Part shown: positions 35,701 to 47,100 of the stretch, piece by piece
How positions within the stretch are numbered: position 1 is the stretch's first letter
Layout: each line of letters opens with the position of its first letter
NCBI GenBank assembly: GCA_019022495.1
Contig: JAFEKR010000043.1
Span: forward strand, 1 to 64,000
Direction: 5' to 3'
Origin: Epichloe hybrida
Lineage: Eukaryota; Ascomycota; Sordariomycetes; Hypocreales; Clavicipitaceae
Length of the DNA stretch: 64,000 bases
Notes under the pieces: generated by a model
The model's database searches: none
The model's input: only the letters and a program-made list of their open reading frames with translations
What the model was told of the DNA's origin: nothing
Translations under genes and position numbers: made by a program

Positions 35701-37651
35701 TCTGCGACATCGGGAGCTCCCAGGCCGAGGACAAGTTCAATGGCGTCTGGGGCCAGCGTCTCAAGAAGTCCGTCCTCCGGCATCCGCCTGTAGATGATGG
35801 TCGTGTTCTCAGCACCTTCTCCAAGAGCGGCTCGCATTAATTGTAGTCTAGGCTCCGATGCAGCCAGAGCAATGATCTTGGTGGGCATATACATTCGGTT
35901 CCTGATGTCCAGGTTAAGGAGGATGTCAGTGTTGGATTGGGCTTCGTCGAATATGGCGATGAGTAATGTGTTGTCCGACTTTTTGAGGAACACCGAGTCG
36001 AGAAAGGCGTTAACCAACGGGGCCGTTTTCTTGTCGGATGATGATGCAAGCTCCATAAGATGCTCGTTGCTCGTCACAAAGGAGAGATCCGGAATCCAGG
36101 TGATTCCAGCGCATTTTTTGACGGCGGCCCCGGAGGACGACAAGTCAACCGCGGTCTCCAAGCCAACTCCAGACGTAACCTGACGCAGGGCAAAGTTTTT
36201 AATGGTCAGCTTCGGCTTTACACAGTCCTGATCGGAAACAAACAGTTCCGTGGTTATCTCATGGCCACTCTTAGACAGCAAATGACCATGGCTGGAGTAG
36301 AGCGCACCGGATCCCTGTGGCTGATGACGGGCGATGTACAGCTCTTCGATGGCATAAGGCACTGCGGACTATTTCGGGCGGCCGGCGTCAAGGGAGGTAA
36401 TCACCAGGTGAAAGATAGAGTCCAGGGTGGCTGGATGGATGACGTGGAGGGACTCGTGATGGTTGGGCATTGTCGACTTGGTATCCGGAACAGCCACGGT
36501 ACCATAGGAGGCATCTTTTGACGGCACTGCTGTGAGAGAGATGACATTGCGGAATGACGGGCCGTATTGCATTCCAATGGTCTCCAAATGGCTGTAGAAC
36601 TCATCCACATCCACGGCCAAGGGACCAGGCTCGGAGAGCAGGGTCTCGCGTAAAGCCATATGCCTCCGCCACGAGGCATCCACGTTGCCCTCTTCCACCT
36701 CGCTCGGCCCATTCTCGTACACGATAGTGATGTTTCCAGCACAATGTCTTGCCCACGACGAGCCCTTGACCATGGAGTAGACGGTGAAGACCCACCAGTC
36801 AGATGGGCCTCGTTGCCGGTGAAGCGGATGCAAGCTGATGCGCGTCTCCACGGGCGCCTCGTCATCTAGAGAGATGACCAGGCCGCGCTCGAGCGTGACA
36901 TCCGTCATCCGGAAACCCTCGACCGTCTTCGAAGGGTCGGCGGTGCGCAGCACGCCTTCCAATTCCAATGCCATGACAAGCATGCCGGCTCCTGGGTAGA
37001 GCACGGTTCCCGTGATTACGTGGTCTTCAATCCAGGGGTTCTCGGCGACGCGCAGGTAATTCCTCCAGCGCGGCTCGTGGCGGGTGCTCCGCGAATCTTC
37101 CGCAATGCCGAGAAAGTCATTGCGCGCCTCGGCAGGGAATCGGTATGCGTGTGACGAGTAAGACTCGTGCCAGAAGCTTCGTGAGTGGTTCCAGGGATAC
37201 ACCGGCAGGTCGCAGAGCATCTGTGAGGTGTCTGGGTGCCGGTGCAGGTCGTTAACTGCGGCCAAGTCCATCTTGGCGCCTGCAGCCCATAGTATCCCGG
37301 CGGCGCCCAAAGACGTTTCGGTTGCGTCTCTGCCGCGAATAAGCATGGAGGCGTAAGGTGCAGACTTGGCGAACTTGTTGTTGGCCACATCGATGATCTG
37401 ACGCAACGGTCCTTGCAAAGCAGCATGGGGGCCGATCTCGAGGAACCCCCCCCATTGCACCGCGACGGGGCGGGCATTGCCATTTGTATTACCATTGCCG
37501 CCTGGCGCCACCTTCTTGTGTTTCAACAACGCCAAGAGGGCTTGCGAGAATAGCACGGGATTCTCCATGTTGGCGACCCAATACTCGGCGTTCAGTTGCT
37601 CGGCCGAGTTGACCATGGACCCCGTTACGGAGGAGTACATGGCTGGCCTGT

Positions 37652-37695
<44 letters not shown>

Positions 37696-38279
37696 TCCGT
37701 TGTCTCATTTGGCTGCTTGGGCGTCATCTCGCCAATCATGGCAAGATAGTTTGCCGCGACATGGCGCATGTGTGGCGAATGGTACGCGGTAGTGACCTTG
37801 AGTTTGCGGGCGAATCTCCCGTCGGCGGAAATCATGGTTTCCAGATCATCTATGGCATCGACATCGCCCGAGAGTGTCACACTGGAGGGACTATTGACGC
37901 AGGCCACCACTGCAGATCCGGGCGCGACATTCTCAAGGTAGATCTGGGCATCGTGCTGGGAAATGCCCGCAGCCATCATGGCACCTTGTTTAGCGACAGC
38001 GGCAGAGCTGATGCCCCTGACGTAGGCCAGCTTTATGGCGTCCCTGTGCGTCAGGAGCGATGCTGCATAAGCGGCGGCAATCTCACCACTCGAGTGTCCC
38101 ACGGTGGCCGCTGGAGTTATCTTCCAGAAACGAACAAGATCGACCAGCGCGACCTGTATTACCGTGCAAAGAGGCTGGCTGTACTCTGCAAGGTTGATGT
38201 TGGGGTTGGGCGTCTTGCTTAACTCTTCTAGGACATTCCACTTGCACCCGAAAGCCTCGAGGTAACAATCGGTCTCCCT
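32747..38279 (-). pseudogene. Second highly reducing PKS, KS lost, nine nonsense codons
   Basis: One minus-strand frame runs from 38279 to 32981, then a 70-bp intron (32911-32980), then 32910-32747 to a TAA stop, about 1820 codons. Order: AT from about residue 40 of the domain (Ser in GHSSG, AYHSPHM), DH (EDHVITGTVLYPGAG, HPATLDS), a linker with no clear cMT, a worn ER (cofactor motif AASVVGQ), KR (GGLGALG, SS, NYAAGN intact) and ACP (GVDSLQ intact). KS and the AT GQGAQ motif are gone: homology stops sharply at 38279. In-frame stops: 36369-36371 TAG, 35643-35645 TAA, 35592-35594 TAG, 35460-35462 TAG, 35265-35267 TGA, 35202-35204 TGA, 34992-34994 TAG, 34806-34808 TAA, 34464-34466 TAA. All are one C-to-T step from Gln or Arg codons (TGA could also come from Trp). 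No frameshift is seen. The gene is not functional as a PKS. Confidence 0.9.
37652..37698 (-). repeat. TGTCGC hexanucleotide repeat encoding (Ser-Asp)n
   Basis: About eight TGTCGC/GCGACA units lie inside the AT domain of the decayed PKS and encode an alternating Ser-Asp tract. The same place in the intact PKS at 19974-28290 has no such insert. The tract is a multiple of three and would have kept the frame. Confidence 0.9.
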
Positions 38280-38280
38280 T

Positions 38281-41200
38281 CAGCAACAAAGCCTATTGGC
38301 ATCCGCTTTTCAATCTGCTCTGGAAACTATACTGCTTCGTCCCCAGACAATCCTTCGCGACGTACGCCTTCTCACTGTCTTGGACCATCAGCTTTTGAGC
38401 TTGTGGAATGAGAAGCCATTGCTTGCAGTGAATGCGCTTGTGCAGGACGTCATTTCGCAAGTCGCATCAAAAAATCCAGACGCACAGGCTATATGCTCAT
38501 GGGATGGCAATCTGACCTACGCCGAGCTGGAGGTGTTCTCCTCACAGCTGGCTCATCTTCTTCGTATGAACGCGGTCAAGAGAGACGACATGGTAGCTCT
38601 GTGCTTCGTGAAGTCTCTCTGGGCCGTCGTGTCTATGCTCGCCGTGCTAAAGGCAGGGGCGACATTCCTGTCGGTTGATCCGACTTACCCTCAGGCGTGA
38701 CGAAACACTATCCTGGAAAGCGCAAAGGCCAATGTGATGCTTTTACCGAAGGAGTTCGATCCAATGGAGTTGGGTAGTGGAATACACCATATTAGTGTCT
38801 CACGAGAAGCATTAGAGAACATGCCCCTCGATGTGGACGGCAGTAAAGCAGGCGACCCATCAGACGTCGCCTACTGCGTCTTCACTTCCGGGAGCACCGG
38901 CCAGCCGAAGGGAATCGCAGTAGAACATTCTGCCTTATGCACCAGTGTCGAGCAGCAAGCTCAGGCGATGGAGATTGATGGCGGTTCTCGCGTGCTGCAG
39001 TTTGCTGCATATTCGTTCGATGTCAGTGTCGGGGACATTTTCACGACATTGACGGCCGGAGCTTGCTTGTGCATACCATCCGAGTCCGAAAGAACGGATG
39101 ACTTGTAAGACAGGAGCAGCCTTCATTACCGACCCAGAATGGGTTCGCTGGTTTGGCCCTGGCAGAGGACGTCGGATGTATAAAACGGGGGACTTGGTAC
39201 GCTACCTTGCAGAAGATGGCTCTTTGGTCTTCATCAGTCGAAAGGACAACCAAGCAAAGATGCGTGGACAGCGTATTGAGCTCACGGAAATAGAATTCCA
39301 TCTGAAGCAGTTCTTGGATAGCAAACAGGATGCTGTAGTCGACATCGTTTGGCCACGCGACTCAAGGGACGGGGTCCTAGCAGCTTTTGTAAGCATGGCA
39401 ATGAACCCATGGATCGCTCGCGACGAGAAGGTCCTGTCTCCTGAGGCGCAACAGCTGTTGGAAAGGTTGAATTCGCACGCCAAACCAGGGCTAGCCAAGA
39501 TTCTTCCATCCTACATGCTGCCGGCAGTCTTTATCCCCGTAGCCGCCATACCTTTAAACTCTTCAGCAAAGAGAGACCGAAAAGCACTTCGTCAGGAGTG
39601 CACCAACTTCAGTTGGCATGAATTATCGCAACTGTTTGCCGCTGCTCCGAAAAGCTCTGTCACCCCCAATCAAACAGCTATGCTCGAGATCCCCTTGTCC
39701 GAAGCTGAGACAATGTTGGCTCATCGATGGGCTCAAGTGCTGGGCATTTCAGCGACTGCCTTGAGAGCGACAGACAATTTCTTCGCGCTTGGTGGCGACT
39801 CTCTCAAAGCAATCCACTTGGCGGGGGCTTATCGACGTCAAGGCGCTTCGCTGAAGGTCGCGAACATCATGCAACACCCGGAGCTGAAGAATATGGCTAC
39901 CATGGTAATGCCACTCGAGGACGTATCGTCTTCAGCACAGTTGAACGCTTCCTCAAGGGAAGAAACAAGTTTTCGTGAGCCGGACTCAATTCTCGAAGAT
40001 GCAGCAGAGCAGGCCGATGTAGCCAAAGAAGCCATCAGAGCCATCTATCCATGCACCCCTTTACAACAAGAGATGATGGAGCTGTCCCTGCAAGGACAGC
40101 CACATCAGTTTGCGCACGAAGTGTGTAGACTTTGGCCGACCTTGGATCTCGAGCGATTCAAGAAGGCCTGGGAGGACATCGTTAACCTGCATCCTATACT
40201 CCGAGCCAGATTTATTCGGGCAAAACAAGATGGCTATATGAGACAGGTAATAGTTGCAGAGAAACTTCATTGGGGTTCTGCAACCGATTTCGACAGTTAC
40301 ATGTCGCAACACTTTGGACAGACTCTGCGTCTTGGGGAAAGACTTGCCCGATGGACATTGTACCAAGAAGAGCCGAGCCCAGAAAATGGGGAGACCGGCG
40401 CAAACATGCTCATTATCAGTCTTCATCATTCTCTTCTTGATGGCATCACTCTGCAGCGTATTTTCGGCGATTTGTATGCCGCATACCAAGGTCAGGCCGT
40501 GTGTCAGACTCCTCCGGACTTTGGTACCTACCTGCATCACATGAAGCTTGTCTCACAGAACAAAGCGGCAGAATGCCGCGAGTTCTGGACGAATTATCTT
40601 GCAGGCTGGAGGGATGCCAACACATTTCCGCCAATTCAGGAGTCGGCCTATCTTCCAAAAGCGTCCAAGGGCACAATGAGGTTTCAGCCCTTCGAGAGCG
40701 AGACACCTTCTCTTGGGAATCTGACCCTGTCTACCGTTGTACGTGGATCTTGGGCCCTGAAGCTCTCTCGTCTCGCAAATTCAGAAAGTGTCGTGTTTTC
40801 CACGTTTCTCGCAGGTCGGAATGCAGATGTTCTTGGGATAGAAGAGCTGGCGGCGCCAACATTCGCGCATGTGCCGATTCTGGCTCGAATTTCGCCGAAT
40901 GAAACGGTACGCGAGTTTCTTGCTCGTTTGCAGTCGGAAGCCATAGAGATGATTCCCCATGAGAACGCGGGAATGAAGACGATTTACGAAACCTGCCGAA
41001 TTGACCGAGACTTGATACGCAATCTGCTTGTGGTTCAGCCCATGCCTGGCGGTGGCGGAATGCCACCAAGCATGCCCGGAGAAAATAGAATGTTCCCCGG
41101 TGCCATCCTACGTGGACCACGGGCGGATCCGGCGGCCATGGGTGCCTTCAATCCTTATCCGCTGTTGATGGAGTGTGTCATGCTGGACAATGGTATCGCC

Positions 41201-41341
41201 TTCCGCGTGAGCTTCGACGACGAGATTCTCTCGGCAGACTTTATCGACAGCCTGCTGGATGACTTCGCACATATCAGTCAAACGCTGCCAAAGGCGCTCG
41301 ATCAACGTGTTTCAGACTACCTTTCCTCGCTGGCAAGGTAG
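38281..41341 (+). pseudogene. NRPS relic, A(partial)-T-C
   Basis: The plus-strand NRPS starts without an ATG at 38281, in the linker before an A domain. A-domain start: NLTYAEL and a nonsense TGA at 38698-38700 (YPQA then stop, one C-to-T step from Arg). Then FTSGSTGQPKG near 38885-38915 and SFDVSVGDIF. At 39105-39108 the A domain jumps from ERTDDL straight to KTGAAFITDPEW: about 150-170 residues with the A4-A6 motifs and the substrate pocket are missing, and the frame shifts. After this one frame is open to 41341: YKTGDLVRY, RGQRIEL, NSSAKRDRK, T domain with GGDSLKAIH (about 39790-39820), then a C domain with SLHHSLLDG (about 40420-40445). A terminal C without a thioesterase suggests ester or amide formation, or cyclisation, in the original enzyme. 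The relic is dead for amino-acid activation. Confidence 0.9.
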
Positions 41342-41876
41342 AAAATTCAGTGTGTGCCGGGCAGCAAGCAAGTGGTGGACCCGAGTGCGAAACGCAGGGC
41401 GGGAAAGCTGTTAAATTAATGTTATTATCTCGCTGCCTCGTTCTGGCTCGATGTCTTGTAATGCAATGGGCTCCATGTGACTGGGCCACGCAGGTAAATG
41501 AGGAGAAAGGTGATATTATGCAGCTGTAAGAAATTGCAAACTAGTTTCTTCCGTACTGCTTTGCCGCTGCACCCTCGTCTTCTTGTAATCAGGATTCTGC
41601 CAACTGTCAGCCACCCCGCCTTTGGACCGACCCGAGTCTCACCCAGGTGGGCCGATGCGAATACGAATGCGAGTCCAAGTCGCCAGACCCGAATACGATA
41701 CACGAGGCCGCCTTCACACAATCACAAAAAGGCAGGCTGCCAAGTTGATCGTAATTGTTAGCACGTGCCACTTTCTTGTGAAGAACACTGATGGAAGACT
41801 ACGTATAAAAACATGTCCAGAGCAGTTTCTGGGTGGTTGTGTGTTCTCCCGAGCTGCAGGACAACAGAAAACAAAC
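41342..41876. promoter_or_regulatory. NRPS 3' flank and CYP51 promoter region
   Basis: Normal composition. TATAAAA at 41804-41810 is about 67 bp before the P450 start codon. A perfect E-box CACGTG lies at 41762-41767, about 110 bp before it. Fungal sterol genes are controlled by bHLH SREBP-type factors that bind E-box/SRE-like sites, so sterol-responsive control is possible. The role of this site is inference. Confidence 0.5.
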
Positions 41877-43604
41877 ATGGACTCTCTGGCAAAGCCCGTT
41901 CATTCTCTCAACATGGAGTTCCATCCGTTGCTTGAGCAGTTTAAACAAACATTCCGTGCCTCGCCAGTACTCTTTCTTGGAAGCTGTTCGCTCATTCTCG
42001 TGGTCTTCTTGATTGTCATCAACATCATCCGCCAGCAGCTCCCTCGAAGTAAATCAGAGCCGCCTTTGGTGTTTCACTGGATACCATTCATCGGCAATGC
42101 CGTGTCATACGGTCTGGATCCATCTGCCTTCTACTCGCAATGCCAGAAAAAGGTATGAATGTGCCTCTGCCCACGATAGGAGAATCAATCAATCAGCCAT
42201 TGGGCTATTCTTGCAAGAGCGACCAAATTTCGCAAATATTGGCACTGCTAACTGTGCTTTTCGTTTGCTTTCTGGCAGCATGGCGACATCTTCACTTTTA
42301 TCCTTTTTGGCCGAAAAATGACTGTCTACCTGGGCCTCGAAGGAAACGACTTCATCCTCAATGGCAAACTTCAAGACGTCAACGCCGAGGAGATCTACGC
42401 TCCACTTACGACTCCTGTCTTCGGAAGCGACATCATCTACGACTGCCCAAACGCAAAATTAATGGAGCAGAAGAAATTTGTCAAATTCGGCCTGACGCAT
42501 AATGCTTTGTGCTCCTATGTACCTCTCATCGAGAAGGAGGTTGCTGATTACCTGAAAGTGGCCCCTGCATTCAAAGGCCAATCTGGTGTCGTCAACATTT
42601 CTGCTGCCATGGCTGAAATCACAATCTTTACAGCGAGCAGAACGCTGCAAGGCAAAGAAGTCAGAAGCAGGCTATCGACTGAATTTGCAGAACTGTATCA
42701 CGATCTCGACCTTGGCTTCCGTCCCATTAACTTCCTTATGCCATGGGCACCTTTGCCACAAAATCGACGCCGAGATGCCGCCCATGCAAAGATGAGATCA
42801 ATTTACATCGATATTATCAACGAGCGCCGAGCGTCCGGGAAGATGCCCGCCGAAGACGATTCAGATATGATTTGGCATTTGATGACTTGTGTCTACAAGA
42901 ATGGAACGCCTCTCCCGGATAAAGAGATTGCGCACATGATGATCACGCTGCTGATGGCGGGCCAGCACTCTTCATCGTCATCGAGCTCCTGGATTATGCT
43001 GCGTCTCGCATCCCGACCCGACATCGTCGAAGAGCTGTATCAGGAGCAGGTCCGAAATCTGGGTTATACTGGCTCGGAGCCTCTGGAGTACTCGGACATC
43101 GACAAGTTGCCGCTCCTACAGAATGTTATCAAAGAAACTCTACGAGTTCACTCCTCAATCCACTCCATCATGCGAAAGGTTATGCGACCGATACCAGTGC
43201 CCAACAGCGACTACGTTATCGGGTCAGACAAGGTCCTCGTATCGTCGCCAATCATGTCACATATGAGTGAAGAGCACTTCACCAGCGCGCATGTCTGGGA
43301 TCCGCATCGATGGGAAGACATCTCAACCGAAGAAAAGGGGGACATGGTTGATTATGGATATGGAGCCGTTTCGAAGGGAACGAAGAGTCCATATCTGCCC
43401 TTCGGCGCCGGTCGACATCGCTGCATCGGCGAGAAGTTTGCGTATGTAAACTTGTGCACAATTATATCCACACTAGTGCGCAACATGAAGTTTACCACAA
43501 TGGATGGTAAGTCTACGGTGCCTGCGACGGACTATTCCTCCCTCTTTTCCCGGCCCATGCAACCTTCCACGATTCGGTGGGAAAGACGCTCAGATGCACC
43601 TTGA
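41877..43604 (+). CDS. cyp51: CYP51-family P450 (sterol 14-alpha-demethylase paralogue)
   Basis: Two exons, 41877-42152 and 42279-43604, with a 126-bp GT-AG intron, give 533 aa, close to the usual fungal CYP51 length. The N-terminus has a membrane anchor (residues about 28-48, [20 protein letters not shown]). CYP51 signatures: [38 protein letters not shown] (the Tyr often changed in azole-resistant strains is present), I-helix [12 protein letters not shown], ExxR in [15 protein letters not shown], and the haem loop [15 protein letters not shown]. The family removes the 14-alpha-methyl group of lanosterol or eburicol at the ER. No stop or frameshift, so it looks functional. Its place at the edge of a PKS/NRPS cluster, in a subtelomere, suggests a spare copy rather than the housekeeping gene, possibly a self-resistance enzyme. 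The start is taken at [17 protein letters not shown], 12 codons later, is an alternative. Confidence 0.93.
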
Positions 43605-44460
43605 AAGGACCGGAAGCGTTGGTCGCATTAAAATACATGTACCTAGCAGCCATTTGGCAAATACTTCATAATGTAATATCTTAATTAGTACAGCAACTTG
43701 ATTATCATGAAAACGAAGAAAGCAAATGGCAAAGGCCCCCCTGGGATGAACATACAGTGGGTGTCAGATAATTCCGAGCAGCGAGCATCATAACACGCTT
43801 TGGGTTCTACGCTAATATTGCTACGAGTTGCTCGGAATTACCTGGACCTACGTACTGTATCTTGATGCTCTCCACAACTTACGTACCAAATATTACCAGG
43901 TGGTTAACCAGGGGGGGGGGGGGGCGTGTGGGCACACAGTAAATCTCGGCTGCAACAAAGTTAATCTCGTATCTAGGGTGGAGCCTTGCGACTAGCAGAA
44001 TGGCATATGCCTTGTATATGCCTTATATATGTAAGAGTATAGTATAAATTTTTACTTAAGTGATTTTTTTTTTATATATACCTTACATATATACTTATAA
44101 AGTGTAAATTCTTACTTATATAATTTTTAATTTTATATACACTATCTTATATATACTTTATATATACTATTATAAAGTGTAATTATTAGCTAATTAATTT
44201 TCTTTAGGGTTACTTATATATACGTTATATATACGTTATATATGCTATTATAAGGTGTAATTATTAGCTAATTAATTTTTTTAAGGTTATATATACTTAC
44301 CTTATATATATACTATACTTACTACTATAGGCTCTTTCCTTTTTTTCTTCCCTTTTTATTATTATTATTACCTTTTTACACTTAGTATTTAACCCTATAA
44401 TTTTCTTACTTTATATATAGTTATTATATTTATTAAATATCTTAATTTACTAACTACTTT
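43605..44460. other. Right edge of the gene island and AT-rich transition
   Basis: The first about 370 bp are ordinary sequence (CYP51 3' flank). From about 43975 composition switches to TA-rich sequence with repeated TTATATATAC words. Fourteen consecutive G at 43911-43924 sit just before the switch. No gene is seen. Confidence 0.7.
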
Positions 44461-44756
44461 TGTTAGAACAAGCATAATATCAACAAGGGTGCGCGCCTCT
44501 GATTGGGTGGGCGCGTTGCATCGCGGACCTACATGTCTAGCCTGACCGCGCCGCGATTAGGGTTAGCACATATGGCCTCTTTGCTAATAACCCTAATTAA
44601 GGCCCCTTTTCCTATAATAAATAGCGCACCCTCTTTGCTTTTATTTAATCCCTCTTTTGCTTGCTTTAATAGACTAGAATATATAATAATTACATACACT
44701 TTAGTTTACCCTAAAAACCCTATGTATAAGTTAATAGTATTCTATAAATACTAATA
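44461..44756 (+). repeat. 5' LTR (296 bp)
   Basis: Starts TGTTAGAACAAGC and ends ACTAATA; the 3' LTR ends ACTAACA, so one terminal C has mutated to T. This copy keeps more CpA/TpG in its first third than its partner at 50541. Confidence 0.93.
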
Positions 44757-44771
44757 CTAATTAGTAGTTAT
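44757..44771 (+). other. Putative primer-binding site, CTAATTAGTAGTTAT
   Basis: The bases directly after the 5' LTR. Nearly the same string follows the LTRs at 55877 and 63932, which supports a shared primer-binding site. Mutation prevents naming the tRNA. Confidence 0.45.
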
Positions 44772-44799
44772 CTCTATAAATACTATAGATTAGTAAGGT

Positions 44800-47100
44800 T
44801 TATAGAAGAGGTATTAGTATTAAGGACTTACCTTATAAAAGAGGAAGTGCCGCTTTAAGATACTAAATATGCTAAGGAAGAAGTATAATCTAGCTTTCCT
44901 TTTACCTTAAGTAACTATAACTAGCTTTATACTAAATCTAAGCTTATTAACTTAATTAAGGCCTAGTTAGTAACTAACCTAACCTATCTTTATTTATTTA
45001 ATTAGCGCGTCTATTACATAAATAAACCCTTAGAAGCATGTTTATTAAATAATTAAGGCCTAGTTAGTAACTAACCTAACCTATCCTTAATTATTTAATT
45101 AAACCCACTAAGGGATAAAGATAATAGCTTTACTTATAATCCTTTAGACTTCTATTAATTCTCTATTTCCCTTACCCCCTTATCTACTACTAATATTATA
45201 GTAAAATATTAAGATTAACTAGAGGGATCTAAAGCCTAAGACATTCCCTCTAATTATAAATACACCTTCCCCCCTAAGGATACTAGAAGAGAAGCTAATC
45301 TATAAGTTATATCTTACCTCCTTAACTATATATCCCCTAATTTATACTAGTATATTATATAATAAGCACTAGAGAATAAGAAATTATTTAATCTTAAAGT
45401 AAATACTACCCCTAAAGAACTTATAGCCTAAATTCTTATTAAGAAAGTAACCTATAAATATAAGAACTTATACTTATAAACTCTATTTACTATCTTTAGT
45501 AATAACTTTAGAGAATAGAAATAAGAAATATTCTAAGTAATAAATCCTAAAGCTATAAAGAGTTTTTAAGACTTTCTTTTCTTTAGTAGCGTTTATATAG
45601 ACCTATAGAGTTACTATAAGATAGTAGTCTTACTTAAAGATATTATTAACTATAATGGATTTTATAACTAGAAAGAAGAAGAAATACAGGAAGTTACTAG
45701 GAAGTATTCCCCCTTTAAGAGGTAAATAGTAAAGAAAGACTTTTATAAAGACCTCCTTCCTATTAGTATCCCTTCTTTTAGAGATTAACTAAAGCAACTA
45801 ATTACTCTATATTATCCCTAATCCCCTTAACTACTATAATTACTCCTATTCTATTCCTAGATTCTATTACACTAATCCCTAAGCATACTAAGTGTAAGGC
45901 AAAGGTATAATAGTAAAGGTAATCCCCTTATTATAAGCCCTTAACTATAACCCTAGACCCCCCTTATTTCCTCTTCTATAATAAGGCACTATAATCCCCC
46001 TCTATAATCTAGGACTATAGCACCTCTTCTATAAGATTTAATTATCCCTATTCCCCCTTAGGAGATAGGCTAACTCTTATTAAAGTAACTACTTAATCTT
46101 AATAAATTCTATAGTAATAAGAGTATTAAGTATAGCGCTAGGGAGTATAATATTCTTAATATTAAGCTCTTAACCTATTAAAGGAAGTGTAAGATACTAG
46201 GAATTATATAAGAATAGTTAGGCTATAGTTTTAAGTTTATACTAAAAGGAAAACCTCTATAGTACTTCTTAGAGAACCTTTTAGGCTAAGGAGACCCCTA
46301 AGATCTCCTAACTCTTATTTATAAGATTAGGTAAAAGTTTAAGATAAATAATACACATTAAAAAAACCATCTATTATAGGGAAGATTACAACTGCTTATA
46401 ATTATCTAAGAGAACCCTAGTAAATTAAAGATTAAGTGCTTTAAAGACTTTATAATAAAGCTTTTAAATCTCTAAAGGGTAAATCCTTATAGATCCTAGT
46501 TGGAATTAGACCTTCGTAGTTAAATTCTAAATACCTATAAAGGAATCCTAGAATATAGGGCCTGTATTATTAATCCTCCTGTTAACCTCTAACGCTTTTG
46601 CGAATAGATAAGGATATTAATTAGTAAATCTAAAGCTTTAATTAATTAGCAGTAGTTCCCTATAGAAGCTAGCACTAAGAAATACTTTTAGACTAACTAT
46701 AGGTATAATAGAAAAGGTAAGGAAGCCTAGTATAGTTAATCTTTATTAAAGAGCAAGCCTTAACGCTTAAAAAAGTATTATATATATAGTAAAGAAGGTT
46801 ATTAGTTAACTAAACACTTAGATAAGGACTAGAAGAAAGCATTCTAATAATTTAAGAATCACTCTCACATAGACTTAACAGCTTCTTTATATAATATATT
46901 CCTAACATAGTATAAAGGTAATAATAATCCTAAGTTAGCTAAGAATAATAATATTAACTAATACCTAATAGAACTTAGTTTTAGTAAAGAAAATAATAAT
47001 AGCTAAGTGCCTACAAGCTTCTTCACACACAGGACTACCTACAACAGCTATATAACCACTAAGATTCTCGCTAGTAAAGTAATAACTTATGCTCTAGTTA
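44800..47100 (+). pseudogene. Copia gag region, RIP-killed
   Basis: The position between LTR and integrase and the basic, Lys-rich plus-strand reading fit gag. Stops are too dense for a clean reading, and no intact zinc knuckle can be named. Called from position in the element. Confidence 0.5.

Noticed and set aside
32747..41341. A single PKS-NRPS hybrid gene
   Set aside because: The PKS reads on the minus strand and the NRPS on the plus strand, meeting head to head; the PKS ends in its own ACP and stop at 32747.
44503..44754. 83-codon plus-strand frame
   Set aside because: Lies inside the 5' LTR of the Copia element. The matching reverse frame at 50579-50779 lies in the 3' LTR.
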